In this document: positions 7,290 to 15,144 of the stretch, one piece after another
Numbering within the stretch: position 1 is the stretch's first letter
Layout of the letters: the number at the start of each line of letters is the position of its first letter
Source: Chloroflexota bacterium
GTDB lineage: Bacteria; Chloroflexota; UBA6077; CF-72
DNA: 49,614 nt
Assembly (NCBI GenBank): GCA_019247515.1
Contig: JAFAOS010000048.1
Span: forward strand, 1 to 49,614
Reading direction: 5' to 3'
Program-made: the position numbers and the translations under genes
Notes under the pieces: model-generated
Database searches by the model: none
Told to the model about the DNA's origin: nothing
What the model saw: only the letters and a program-made list of their open reading frames with translations

Positions 7290-10106
7290 GTGCGAACGCT
7301 GCCGTCAGCTCTGGACGGAGGAACCGGCGCGGACGGCCGATCGACTCTGGCCCGTTCGATTCGCGACTTTCGCGCGCGTGCGGGCTTCAGCCAGGCCGCG
7401 CTCGCGGAGCGGGCGGGGCTCAGCGTCGCGGCGCTCGCCGCTATCGAGCAAGGGACCCGTCGACGGCCGTACGTGCACACGCTGGCGGCCTTGGCCGACG
7501 CGCTGGAGCTCGCGGCGCCCGAGCGCGCGGCGCTGCTGGCCCTCGTGGACCAGCCAGTCGCCCAGCCCGCAAACGCCGCATCGGCCGTCCCGGTCCAGCC
7601 AGTCGCCGCGTCCGTACCCTCGGCTTCGGCCTCCGCACCAGCCTTGCCATCGCTGCCCGAACCCGCCACGCGTCTCATCGGCCGCGACCAGGATGTGCGG
7701 ACCGCGGTCGCCTTTTTGCGCGACGAGGCCCGGCCGGTGCGTTTGCTGAGCCTGCTGGGCCCCGGCGGCGTAGGCAAGACCCGCCTGGCGCTCGCGATTG
7801 CGCGCGAGCTGCAGACTGTCTACGCCGACGGAGTGGTCTTCGTGGACCTTACACCGCTGCGCGCGGTCGAACTGGTGTCGGCCACAATTGCGATCAGCCT
7901 TGGACTGCAGGAATCCGCGGGGCGGAGCCCGCGCGCGGTGCTCAGCGACTATCTTCGCGATCGACACGTACTGCTCGTGCTCGACAATTTTGAGCACGTG
8001 ATCGACGCCACGCCACTGCTGGCAGAGCTCCTGGCGTCCTGTTCACGCCTGAAGGTGCTCACGACCAGTCGCGCCGCCCTGGGACTGCGCGAGGAGCAGC
8101 GCATGTGGGTCGAACCGCTGCGAACAGACGCTGCCGACGCGCCCATCGAGCAGGTGCTCGCGCGCTCTTCCGCCGTCGAGCTGTTTGTCGACCGCGCCAG
8201 CAGCGTCGATCCGTCATTCGCGTTGGAGCCGCTCAGCGCGCACGCGGTGGTGGAGATATGCCGACGGCTGGACGGATTGCCGCTCGCCATCGAGCTCGCC
8301 GCGGCGCGCATTCCCGCGCTCAGTCCCAGGCAAATCGCGGCGCATCTCGGAAACCGTTTCGAGCTCCTGACGGCCGGCAACCGCGGAGCTCCGGGTCGGC
8401 AGCAGACGCTCCGCGAAGCGATGGACTGGAGCTACGAGCTGTTGCGCGAACCGGAGCGTCGCCTGCTGCGGCGGCTGGCGGTATTTGCCGGTGGCTGGAG
8501 CCTGGAGGCAGCCCGCAGCGTGTGCGCCGGGCCGGACATGGACGAGATGGTGCTGGTCGATATCCTCGGCGAGCTCGTCGACAATTCGCTGGTGACCGTG
8601 GAACGTCACGGGCTTGACATGCGTTACCGTCTTCTCGAAACCGTGCGTCAGTACGCCTGGGAGCGGCTGGCGCAAAGTGGTGAGACGAACGTTACTCGCG
8701 ATCGCCATCGTGAGTGGTGTCTGAAGCTGGTCGAGCGGGTCGAGCCGGAGTGGCTGGACGCCGAGCAAGTTGCACTGCTGGACGGCATGCAAGATGAGCT
8801 GCGCGCGGCGCTCCGCTGGAGTCTCGATGCAGGGCACGTGGAGGCTGGCTTGCGTCTCGGAATCGGCTGCTGGCCGATGTGGTATTTGCGGGCCCGGTTC
8901 GAGGAGGGACGCACCTGGCTTCTGGAATTACAGGGCGCGGCTTCCGATGCGGAGCTACAGGTACTGCGCGGGCGCGCGCTCGCGTTCGCCGGCCATCTGT
9001 CCTTCGCCGAGGGCGACACCGGCGGCGGCGAATCGCTGCTGCGCGAGGGCCTGGCGATCGCCGAACGCGAAGGCGACGACACGGGTATCTGCATCTGTTC
9101 GATGTACCTCGGGCATGTCGTCGGCCTCCGCAGCACGCGCGCGGAATCCGAGGCGCTGTACGAGCGCGCCCTGGTGCTGGCGCGCGCGCTGGGAAGCTGG
9201 CCATGGCAGACGCGAGCGTTGATGGTGCTCGCCCGCGTGAGCTACGAACAGGGTGAGCTGGTCCGCACGCAGGACTTCGTGGACGAGGCCTTGCAGTTGT
9301 TTGCGGTGCGCGACCATCCCACTTCGCGCGGCCGCATTCTGGCCGTGAGCGGTCGGGTCGCGGCGCTGTCCGGAGACCACGTCCGTGCACGAAGTCTGGG
9401 CGCAGAGTCGATTGCGTTGCTGGATCAACTCGGCGACAAGCAGGGGCAGGCGTTTGCGCACGGCCTGGCAGCCCATTCGGCCCTGGATCGCAGCGACCGC
9501 GTGGATGCCGCCCGACATCTGGCGGCCGTTCTGTCGCTCACGCGCGAGACGCATGAACGCATGGCCATCGCGCGTGGACTCGAGGGCATGGCTGAGCTGC
9601 AGGTGGAAAACACGCCGGAACGTGCGGCACGCCTGGTGGGGACCGCCGCCGGCGTGCGCGAGTCCGCACGAATCGCGGCGGCGCCAATTGAGCGCGATCG
9701 GCTGGAGGTCGTCCTGGCACAGGCCGAGCGCACCATCGGGCCTGGAGCGGTGAGCGAAGCGGTCGCCGCCGGCCGTCCGCGGTCATCAGGCGCCCACCTT
9801 GGGGCGGTTATCGAACAGGCAATTGCCGATGCCGAGGCGATGGCATACGTCAAAACCGAGACTCCGCCTCCAGCCCGAATGCCCAGGGCTGTCGCGCAAG
9901 ACTCGGGGCTGACGCGGCGGGAGCAGGACGTCGCCAGGCTCGTGGCCCGCGGTCTGGACAGTCGCCAGATCGCGGCCGCGCTGGTGATTACTGAAGGAAC
10001 GGTGCGAGTCCACGTCGAACACATCCTCGCCAAGCTGGAGCTCCACTCTCGCTCGCAGCTCGCGGTGTGGGTGGTGGAGCATGGCATGCTGCAGGCCGCC
10101 GACTGA
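7290..10106 (+). CDS. XRE-NB-ARC-LuxR multidomain transcriptional regulator
   Basis: A 938-residue regulator that carries DNA-binding domains at both ends. An XRE/Cro helix-turn-helix lies at about residues 20-75 (FRARAGFSQAALAERAGLS). A Pro/Ala-rich linker leads to an NB-ARC/STAND ATPase with Walker A GPGGVGKT (about 157-164), Walker B HVLLVLDNFEHV, and LDGLPLAIELAAARI, typical of AfsR-like proteins. TPR-like helices follow, then a C-terminal LuxR HTH (LTRREQDVARLVARGLDSRQIA, GTVRVHVEHILAKLEL). Single-ended versions of this ATPase are common; both ends occupied is less usual. The frame is open upstream to 6732, but that part is antisense to the aminotransferase and not protein-like, so I chose GTG 7290. 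The start is not certain. It ends 8 bp from the convergent DUF1097 gene. Confidence 0.85.
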   Translation: MRTLPSALDGGTGADGRSTLARSIRDFRARAGFSQAALAERAGLSVAALAAIEQGTRRRPYVHTLAALADALELAAPERAALLALVDQPVAQPANAASAVPVQPVAASVPSASASAPALPSLPEPATRLIGRDQDVRTAVAFLRDEARPVRLLSLLGPGGVGKTRLALAIARELQTVYADGVVFVDLTPLRAVELVSATIAISLGLQESAGRSPRAVLSDYLRDRHVLLVLDNFEHVIDATPLLAELLASCSRLKVLTTSRAALGLREEQRMWVEPLRTDAADAPIEQVLARSSAVELFVDRASSVDPSFALEPLSAHAVVEICRRLDGLPLAIELAAARIPALSPRQIAAHLGNRFELLTAGNRGAPGRQQTLREAMDWSYELLREPERRLLRRLAVFAGGWSLEAARSVCAGPDMDEMVLVDILGELVDNSLVTVERHGLDMRYRLLETVRQYAWERLAQSGETNVTRDRHREWCLKLVERVEPEWLDAEQVALLDGMQDELRAALRWSLDAGHVEAGLRLGIGCWPMWYLRARFEEGRTWLLELQGAASDAELQVLRGRALAFAGHLSFAEGDTGGGESLLREGLAIAEREGDDTGICICSMYLGHVVGLRSTRAESEALYERALVLARALGSWPWQTRALMVLARVSYEQGELVRTQDFVDEALQLFAVRDHPTSRGRILAVSGRVAALSGDHVRARSLGAESIALLDQLGDKQGQAFAHGLAAHSALDRSDRVDAARHLAAVLSLTRETHERMAIARGLEGMAELQVENTPERAARLVGTAAGVRESARIAAAPIERDRLEVVLAQAERTIGPGAVSEAVAAGRPRSSGAHLGAVIEQAIADAEAMAYVKTETPPPARMPRAVAQDSGLTRREQDVARLVARGLDSRQIAAALVITEGTVRVHVEHILAKLELHSRSQLAVWVVEHGMLQAAD

Positions 10107-10114
10107 CAGGATCG

Positions 10115-10921
10115 CTACGCGGGCGGCAGCGCCGCCGCTGGCTGGCTGTCTGGTGGAGTCAGACGGATGGGTTTGGCGGCGGACCTGGCCCGGAGTCGAT
10201 GGTCGGTCAGCTGCGACGCGACACGCTGGTGGATCACGCCCAGGACCGAGCCGATCAGGAGGGACACCGGTACACAGACCAGCACGTTGGAGACGCTGGC
10301 GCTGGTCAGCGCGTTGAGCGTAGAGGCCGCCGGCGCGAGCATCAGCACCGCGAACGTGGACGCAAACCCACAAAAGCTGGCTGGCACATTTGAGAGCGGA
10401 AACCAGCGGGACGCGTAGACGATGGCGAAGGATGCCACGCCGGCATCGACGGCCGAGGCGATCGAGCTCGGCCCGGGCACGACGTGCAGTTGGACCGCTA
10501 CGGCCACGAGCCATGCCATCACCACGCCGAAAACGGCGCACGCGGAGCTGGAGATCAGCGCGCGGCGGTCCGCGCCGGACTGGTCGTAGCTGGCCCAGCC
10601 AAGGAAGGCCGCCCACACGAGCAGGGTGGGAAATTGTGCGAAGGTCCACACCGTCGCACCTGCGACAATGGCCGCCGCCAGGGCGCCCGCGGCGAGCGGC
10701 GTGAGGCGCGCCGACGGACCAAAAGGTATTCCCCAAAGGGGACCCCGGTGGGCAGGACGATGTTCCTCGGAGGGGACACCGGGGGAGCGACGGTGTTCGT
10801 CGGAGGGGATACCGAGGGACTGGTAATGTTCGTCAGACGCGACACCGGGGGAGTGGGGGACAGTCTGGCTCCCCCAGAGGGGACCCCCTCGGGGTCCGTC
10901 TGGGGTTTGCATGTGCAGCAT
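10115..10921 (-). CDS. DUF1097 family membrane protein with N-terminal repeat
   Basis: An inner-membrane protein of unknown function with about five hydrophobic segments from LTPLAAGALAAAIVAGA onward. PTLLVWAAFLGWASYDQSGAD and the following segments match the DUF1097 (YcdZ-like) pattern as I remember it. Family members are near 160-170 residues; this one has 268. The extra N-terminus is soluble and contains three 11-residue repeats (SPGVASDEHYQ, SLGIPSDEHRR, SPGVPSEEHRP) flanked by GGPLWG/RGPLWG blocks. There is no ATG, GTG or TTG between the repeats and the membrane part, and ATG 10921 has GGAG 8 nt upstream, so the repeats seem to be translated. It follows the hydrolase by 23 bp on the same strand. 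Confidence 0.75.
   Translation of the reverse strand: MLHMQTPDGPRGGPLWGSQTVPHSPGVASDEHYQSLGIPSDEHRRSPGVPSEEHRPAHRGPLWGIPFGPSARLTPLAAGALAAAIVAGATVWTFAQFPTLLVWAAFLGWASYDQSGADRRALISSSACAVFGVVMAWLVAVAVQLHVVPGPSSIASAVDAGVASFAIVYASRWFPLSNVPASFCGFASTFAVLMLAPAASTLNALTSASVSNVLVCVPVSLLIGSVLGVIHQRVASQLTDHRLRARSAAKPIRLTPPDSQPAAALPPA
10760..10858. repeat. 33-bp in-frame tandem repeat, three copies
   Basis: Three adjacent 33-bp units begin at 10760, 10793 and 10826, each starting RTGTTCSTC and containing GACACCGGGGGA or a close variant. The period is a multiple of three and the reverse strand gives an 11-residue repeat inside the DUF1097 protein. CCCC..AGGGGACCCC boxes flank the array on both sides (about 10731 and 10871). 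Confidence 0.85.
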
Positions 10922-10944
10922 GGGGAAAACTCCGCGTCAGGCGG

Positions 10945-12144
10945 CTACGCGGCGGCGGCCGCGGCGGCGACCCGTGCTCGCGGCGCCGGTGTATCGCTCG
11001 TTTGCTGCCGCGGCATATCGGGATAGAAGCGGCTCAGCCAACGCACGATCTCCTCACGCGCCAGCGACGAGTTTCCCACCTGACAGTGCTGCTCGCCGCC
11101 TTCACGCGCCGTGAAGATCCGCGCGGTCACCGAATGCGCGCACACCAGCTCGCGCATGACGCGGTGCACCCAGCCAATGTCGAACAGGTGGTCCTGCTCG
11201 CCTTCGGTAAGCAGCACATCCTGCTTGATATTCGCCAGCACTCCGTCGAGCGACTGCTGACTGATGGCTACCAGAAAGTCCCACGGCGTGGTCGTGCCAG
11301 TGATGTGCATGCCCTGGGTGATGCACCACTCAAACACCGAGCTGGGGGCGCGTTGTCGCTCCACGAGCGCTTCGGTGGCCTTGCGGTCACCCGCTCTGAA
11401 CAGCGAAATGAGCTCCTGGGCCTTGCCCGGCGTCATCTGCTTCAGGGTCATGTCGAGGCCCGAGTAGCTGGTGGGCATCGAGATGGCGTGCTTGATGCGC
11501 GGCTCGAAGGCGGCCGCGCGGAGGACCATGTAGCCGCCGCACGAGGCGCCCAACCACTCGACGGCGTCGAGCTCGAAGTAGTCGAGGCAGGCCTTGGCGG
11601 GCTTCTCCCAGGCGTGGTCCATGAAGATGCCCTGCCGCAGGGCACCGCCCTGGCCGGGTCCGTCGAAACCGATGACCGTGAAGCCAAGCTCAGTCAGTGG
11701 CAGCAGGAAGGCGTAGAACTCTTCGACAAACGAGTCGTACCCACCGGTAAAGACGAAGGTGCTGATCTCCTTGCCTTTGGCCTGCAGGCGAAAGCCGGGC
11801 AGGTTGCCGCCTTGATACGGGATGGCGATGGACTCGTAGCCAGCGACGCCTTGCATCCCGAGCGCCCAGCAATGGGCAAAATCGTCGTACAGCCCGTTCC
11901 GCTCGTCACCGGCGGGCAGGTAGAACTCGGCCCCGTGGTAGTACGAGGCGGCATCCAGCCAGCGGTGTTCGGCTTCCGCGCGCTTGGCCAGGCCCAGCCA
12001 CACGTCGTGCCAGCTGGCGTAGTCCGTGATTTGAGGCGCCACCGCGGTCACTTCCGCGATCCGAGACGACGACGTGCCGTCGAGTAGCGGCCGATTCAGC
12101 GTGTAGTTCATGCCGGGGTCGGCCAGCAGGTGTAAGTAGGGCAT
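10945..12144 (-). CDS. Alpha/beta hydrolase, FrsA/dihydropseudooxynicotine-hydrolase-like
   Basis: A 399-residue cytoplasmic serine hydrolase with a helical N-terminal domain (about 1-125), then the alpha/beta core. The nucleophile elbow is GASCGGY (Ser in LGASCGG), the acid is likely in EGEQDHLFD, and the histidine in GGEQHCQVGN. IPYQGGNLPGFRLQ and DGPGQGGALRQG are typical of the DUF1100/FrsA and 2,6-dihydropseudooxynicotine hydrolase group, which cleave C-C bonds or esters. The tail ends in a run of alanines encoded by GCC/GCG repeats. GGAG stands 10 nt before the ATG. It heads a leftward pair with the DUF1097 gene and is divergent from MmgE/PrpD. Substrate unknown. Confidence 0.88.
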   Translation of the reverse strand: MPYLHLLADPGMNYTLNRPLLDGTSSSRIAEVTAVAPQITDYASWHDVWLGLAKRAEAEHRWLDAASYYHGAEFYLPAGDERNGLYDDFAHCWALGMQGVAGYESIAIPYQGGNLPGFRLQAKGKEISTFVFTGGYDSFVEEFYAFLLPLTELGFTVIGFDGPGQGGALRQGIFMDHAWEKPAKACLDYFELDAVEWLGASCGGYMVLRAAAFEPRIKHAISMPTSYSGLDMTLKQMTPGKAQELISLFRAGDRKATEALVERQRAPSSVFEWCITQGMHITGTTTPWDFLVAISQQSLDGVLANIKQDVLLTEGEQDHLFDIGWVHRVMRELVCAHSVTARIFTAREGGEQHCQVGNSSLAREEIVRWLSRFYPDMPRQQTSDTPAPRARVAAAAAAA

Positions 12145-12270
12145 CTGCGCGTTTCTCCTTCGCCCGCCAGCCTCTCACCGTGGGGCAGCGCCGACATCTG
12201 GCGTCTGCCATAGGCGGCGCCATATTTCGTGCGGCTGCGCGCTGCGTAGTGCAGGTGCTCAAATGCGCCT

Positions 12271-13629
12271 ATGGACCGCTCGAGTCAGAAGATCGTCGAG
12301 TACGCCGATGCGCTGCGCGTGCAGGATCTCACCGGGGGCTGCGTGCTCGAGGCCAAACGTCACGTGCTCGACTCCTTCGGTTGTGTGCTGGGCGGTTTCG
12401 ACAGCCCGCCGAGTCGAATTGCGCGCGCCTACTCGACATCGGTCAGCGCGGAGCCGGGCGCGCGTGTCTTTGGCGAGGGCAACCTCACCGCTCCGGACGT
12501 GGCCGCCTTCGCCAACACCGTCATGCTCAGATACCTCGACTTCAACGACACCTTCGTCGCCGGTTCGCAGCATCCCAGCGACATGATCCCGGCCATCCTG
12601 GCCGCGGCGGAAGCAGTCCACGCTTCAGGCGAAGAGGTGCTCCTGGCGATCGTGCTCGCGTACGAAGTGGCCGGCGCTCTCGCGGCGGGCGTCAGTCTCC
12701 GGCCGCGCGGCTGGGACCAGGGCACCTTTCTGGGTCTGGCCAGCGCCGTCGCGGCCGGCAAAGTCATGCGACTGAGCCGCGAGCAGCTCGGCAATGCGCT
12801 TTCGCTCGCGCTGGTTCCGCACATTCCGCTGCGCCAGACCCGCGCCGGAGAGCTGTCCATGTGGAAGGGCTGCGCCACCGCGGCGGCCATTCGCGACGGA
12901 GTCTTCGCCGCCCAGCTCTCTCAGTTAGGAATGACCGGTCCGCCGGAGCCATTCGAGGGCAAGGACGGATTGTGGGAGCGGGTGACCGATCCATTCGAGT
13001 TCAGCTTGCCCTGTCGGACAGACGCTTACGTTCTGGAGCAGACGAGTCTCAAGCTGCATCCGTCGGAGTATCACTCGCAAGCGTTCCTGGACCTGGCGCC
13101 GGCAATCGTCGAGCGTGCGCCCGTGCAGGAGATTGCGTCGATCGACATCGAGACGTACTGGTTGTGCTACAGCGAAATTGGCTCCGAGCCGGCCAAGTGG
13201 GAGCCCGACAGCCGCGAGACGGCGGACCACAGCCTGCCCTTCATCCTGGCCACCGCGCTGCGCGACGGCGCGCTCACGCTGGGCTCGTTCGGCGATGCAA
13301 ACCTCCACGACCCGCAGCTGCGCGAGCTGATGCGGCGGATCAGGATCGAGCACAATGCGCGCTTCACCGATCGCTTTCCGGAGGAGCTCGTCAGCCGCCT
13401 GGAGGTGACGACCCGGTCTGGTGACAGATTCGTCCTGGATGGCGCATATCCGAAGGGCCACGTGCGCAATCCCGCGACACCAGTCGAAGTGGACGCGAAG
13501 TTCGACGCCCTGGCCGCCGGCGTGGTCGGTCCCGAGCGGCGCGAAGCGATCCGCGCCGCGGTCGACCGCCTCGATCAGTGCGAGGACGTCGTGGCGCTGG
13601 TCGATACGCTCGTGTGGACCGTGAGGTAG
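12271..13629 (+). CDS. MmgE/PrpD family protein
   Basis: A 452-residue all-helical enzyme of the 2-methylcitrate dehydratase/cis-aconitate decarboxylase/immune-responsive-gene-1 family. It shows the family opening (EAKRHVLDSFGCVLGGFDSP), LRYLDFNDTFV..QHPSDMIPAILAAAE, and LSREQLGNALSLALVPHIPLRQTRAGELSMWKG, then the C-terminal cap with PEELVSRLEVTTRSG. Length is usual. Family members dehydrate or decarboxylate hydroxy-tricarboxylic acids; the neighbours here (FAH hydrolase, sugar-acid dehydratase) suggest a broader hydroxy-acid catabolic role rather than the propionate cycle, because no prpB or prpC is present. The start ATG has no strong ribosome-binding site. Confidence 0.9.
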   Translation: MDRSSQKIVEYADALRVQDLTGGCVLEAKRHVLDSFGCVLGGFDSPPSRIARAYSTSVSAEPGARVFGEGNLTAPDVAAFANTVMLRYLDFNDTFVAGSQHPSDMIPAILAAAEAVHASGEEVLLAIVLAYEVAGALAAGVSLRPRGWDQGTFLGLASAVAAGKVMRLSREQLGNALSLALVPHIPLRQTRAGELSMWKGCATAAAIRDGVFAAQLSQLGMTGPPEPFEGKDGLWERVTDPFEFSLPCRTDAYVLEQTSLKLHPSEYHSQAFLDLAPAIVERAPVQEIASIDIETYWLCYSEIGSEPAKWEPDSRETADHSLPFILATALRDGALTLGSFGDANLHDPQLRELMRRIRIEHNARFTDRFPEELVSRLEVTTRSGDRFVLDGAYPKGHVRNPATPVEVDAKFDALAAGVVGPERREAIRAAVDRLDQCEDVVALVDTLVWTVR

Positions 13630-13661
13630 ATTTAGAGCCAAAGGAGCAGCACGTCGACATC

Positions 13662-14066
13662 ATGGAAAAGAGCCCAACGCAGAAAGTCGAGACTCCGTCG
13701 CAGCACATCGACGGCAGGATCAACGAACTGAGCGATTGGCGGGGAAAGACCCTGGGCAGGTTGCGCGCTCTGATCAAACAGGCCGACCCCAACGTCGTCG
13801 AGGAGTGGAAATGGAAAAAGGCGACCAATCCAGGGGTCCCGGTGTGGTCGCACAACGGTCCGATCTGCACCGGCGAGACGTACAAGAGCGTCGTCAAACT
13901 GACGTTCTTCAAGGGGGCCGCGCTGAAGGACCCGTCGGGACTGTTCAATTCGAGCCTCGAAGGTAATACGCGGCGCGCCATCGACTTCCACGAGGACGAC
14001 AAGATCGACGAGAAGGCGTTCACGGCCCTGATTCGAGCCGCGGTGAAACTGAACGAGTCTCGCTAA
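13662..14066 (+). CDS. DUF1801 domain protein
   Basis: A 134-residue soluble protein with the DUF1801 (YdhG-like) pattern: ELSDWRGKTLGRLRALIKQADPNVVEEWKWKK, then PVWSHNGPICTGETYKSVVKLTFFKGAALKDPSGLFN. Function of the family is not established. AAGGAG lies 15 nt before ATG 13662, which is long; the frame is open further upstream but that part overlaps the PrpD gene and is not conserved in character. It lies 32 bp after PrpD and 20 bp before the FAH gene, so it is probably in the same transcript, although a cargo-like position is equally possible. Confidence 0.85.
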   Translation: MEKSPTQKVETPSQHIDGRINELSDWRGKTLGRLRALIKQADPNVVEEWKWKKATNPGVPVWSHNGPICTGETYKSVVKLTFFKGAALKDPSGLFNSSLEGNTRRAIDFHEDDKIDEKAFTALIRAAVKLNESR

Positions 14067-14086
14067 ATGCTTCTGAGCAGACGCGC

Positions 14087-15028
14087 ATGAAACTGGTTCT
14101 TTTCAACGAGGGACGTCCAGGTGTGTTGACGGGGCGCGGCATCGTCGACGTCAGCAAGCTGGTCCTGCCATTCGGCGGGCACGACGGCATGTGCTCCATC
14201 ATCGAGCGCTTCGACGAGCTCGAACCGAAGCTGGCCGCGCTCGCGAGCGACGCTACCGCCCTGCCGTTCGATTCCGTGACGCTGAAGGCGCCCCTGCCGC
14301 GTGCAAAGGTGCTGGCGATGGGCGGGAACTACCGCGAAAATGGGCTGCGCCAACCGGCGCCGATGTGGGGGTTCCTCAAGTCGACGGACTCGATCGTGGG
14401 CAGCGGCGATACGGTTGTGCTCCCGGACGTCGACGCCAACATCTTCCACCACGAGGCCGAGCTGGTGGTGGTGTTCGGCACGGCGGGCGACCACATTCCG
14501 GAGGCGCGGGCCATGGAGCACGTGTTTGGCTTCACGTGCGGGGTCGACGTCTCGGCGCGCATGCCACCCCCGCCTGGCGGAGGCGGCGGCATGGACCGTA
14601 CACGGATGCCGGTCTCAGGCCACAAGTCGTACAACGGCTTCACGCCACTCGGTCCGTGCATCACCACTCGTAACGAGATCGGCGATCCCGAGCAACTGGA
14701 TGTGAAGCTGTGGGTGAGCGGGGAGCTCCGACCCGACTACAACACCAGCGACCTTGCGCACAGCATTGCCGAGTCGATCGCCTGGGCCACGGCGATGACG
14801 CCGGTGCGAGCCGGGGACGTGTTGTTCATGGGCACCAACCACCAGGGTCTGGGCGCGCTGCAGGACGGCGACCACGTCGACATGGAGATCACCAATATCG
14901 GGCGTCTGTCGTTCGAGGTTACCGACCCACTCAAACGGCGCTGGCCGCGCGGCGTCGACGAGGTGACGGCGGCGGACATTCGGACGGGAAGCGGCGCGCC
15001 GGGGGCGAAGGCGCGGCCGATGGGGTAA
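14087..15028 (+). CDS. Fumarylacetoacetate hydrolase family protein
   Basis: A 313-residue FAH-fold enzyme, which hydrolyses or decarboxylates 2-oxo or 1,3-diketo acids using a divalent metal. Metal ligands are visible: E123 and E125 in FHHEAELVVVFG and D154 in GFTCGVDVSARM. The conserved KSYNGFTPLGPCI and the GDVLFMGTN segment follow. An insertion rich in proline and glycine (PPPPGGGGG, about 160-168) sits right after the catalytic DVSAR motif, where most homologues have RD.Q; this may alter the active-site lid. The gene is in line with PrpD and DUF1801 and precedes mannonate dehydratase, consistent with processing of 2-keto-3-deoxy sugar acids or related oxo acids. Exact substrate unknown. 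Confidence 0.9.
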   Translation: MKLVLFNEGRPGVLTGRGIVDVSKLVLPFGGHDGMCSIIERFDELEPKLAALASDATALPFDSVTLKAPLPRAKVLAMGGNYRENGLRQPAPMWGFLKSTDSIVGSGDTVVLPDVDANIFHHEAELVVVFGTAGDHIPEARAMEHVFGFTCGVDVSARMPPPPGGGGGMDRTRMPVSGHKSYNGFTPLGPCITTRNEIGDPEQLDVKLWVSGELRPDYNTSDLAHSIAESIAWATAMTPVRAGDVLFMGTNHQGLGALQDGDHVDMEITNIGRLSFEVTDPLKRRWPRGVDEVTAADIRTGSGAPGAKARPMG

Positions 15029-15034
15029 ACGGGC

Positions 15035-15137
15035 TGATGAAAGCCTCGTTGAAGGGCTCCACCGCAGGTGGAATCTCTGTGAAGCCGAGGGCTCGTACCT
15101 ATGAAAGTGACAGACACAATTTCTCTTGAAAGAGAAA
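15035..15137. repeat. Dispersed hairpin repeat, copy B
   Basis: Begins TGATGAA (15035-15041) and carries the core GAAGGGCTCCACC plus GCAGGTGGAA (15051-15073) with the CCACC-GCA-GGTGG hairpin. It ends in a second palindrome, TTTCTCTT-GA-AAGAGAAA (15120-15137). Copy C near 37000 has the same order of core hairpin and TTCTCT..AGAGAA palindrome. It fills the gap between the FAH gene and mannonate dehydratase. Confidence 0.65.
15120..15137. promoter_or_regulatory. Perfect palindrome before mannonate dehydratase
   Basis: TTTCTCTT-GA-AAGAGAAA has 8-bp perfect arms. It ends 7 bp before the TTG start, so in RNA it would hide the purine-rich AGAGAAA that could serve as ribosome-binding site; in DNA it could be an operator. 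Alternatively it is only a part of hairpin repeat B. Confidence 0.35.
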
Positions 15138-15144
15138 CAGAACA

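Noticed and set aside
10760..10858. Short CRISPR-like array
   Set aside because: The units are adjacent with no spacers and the repeat is coding in frame.
11002..12087. Plus-strand frame of 361 codons
   Set aside because: Antisense to the alpha/beta hydrolase, whose GxSxG elbow and conserved order make it the real gene.
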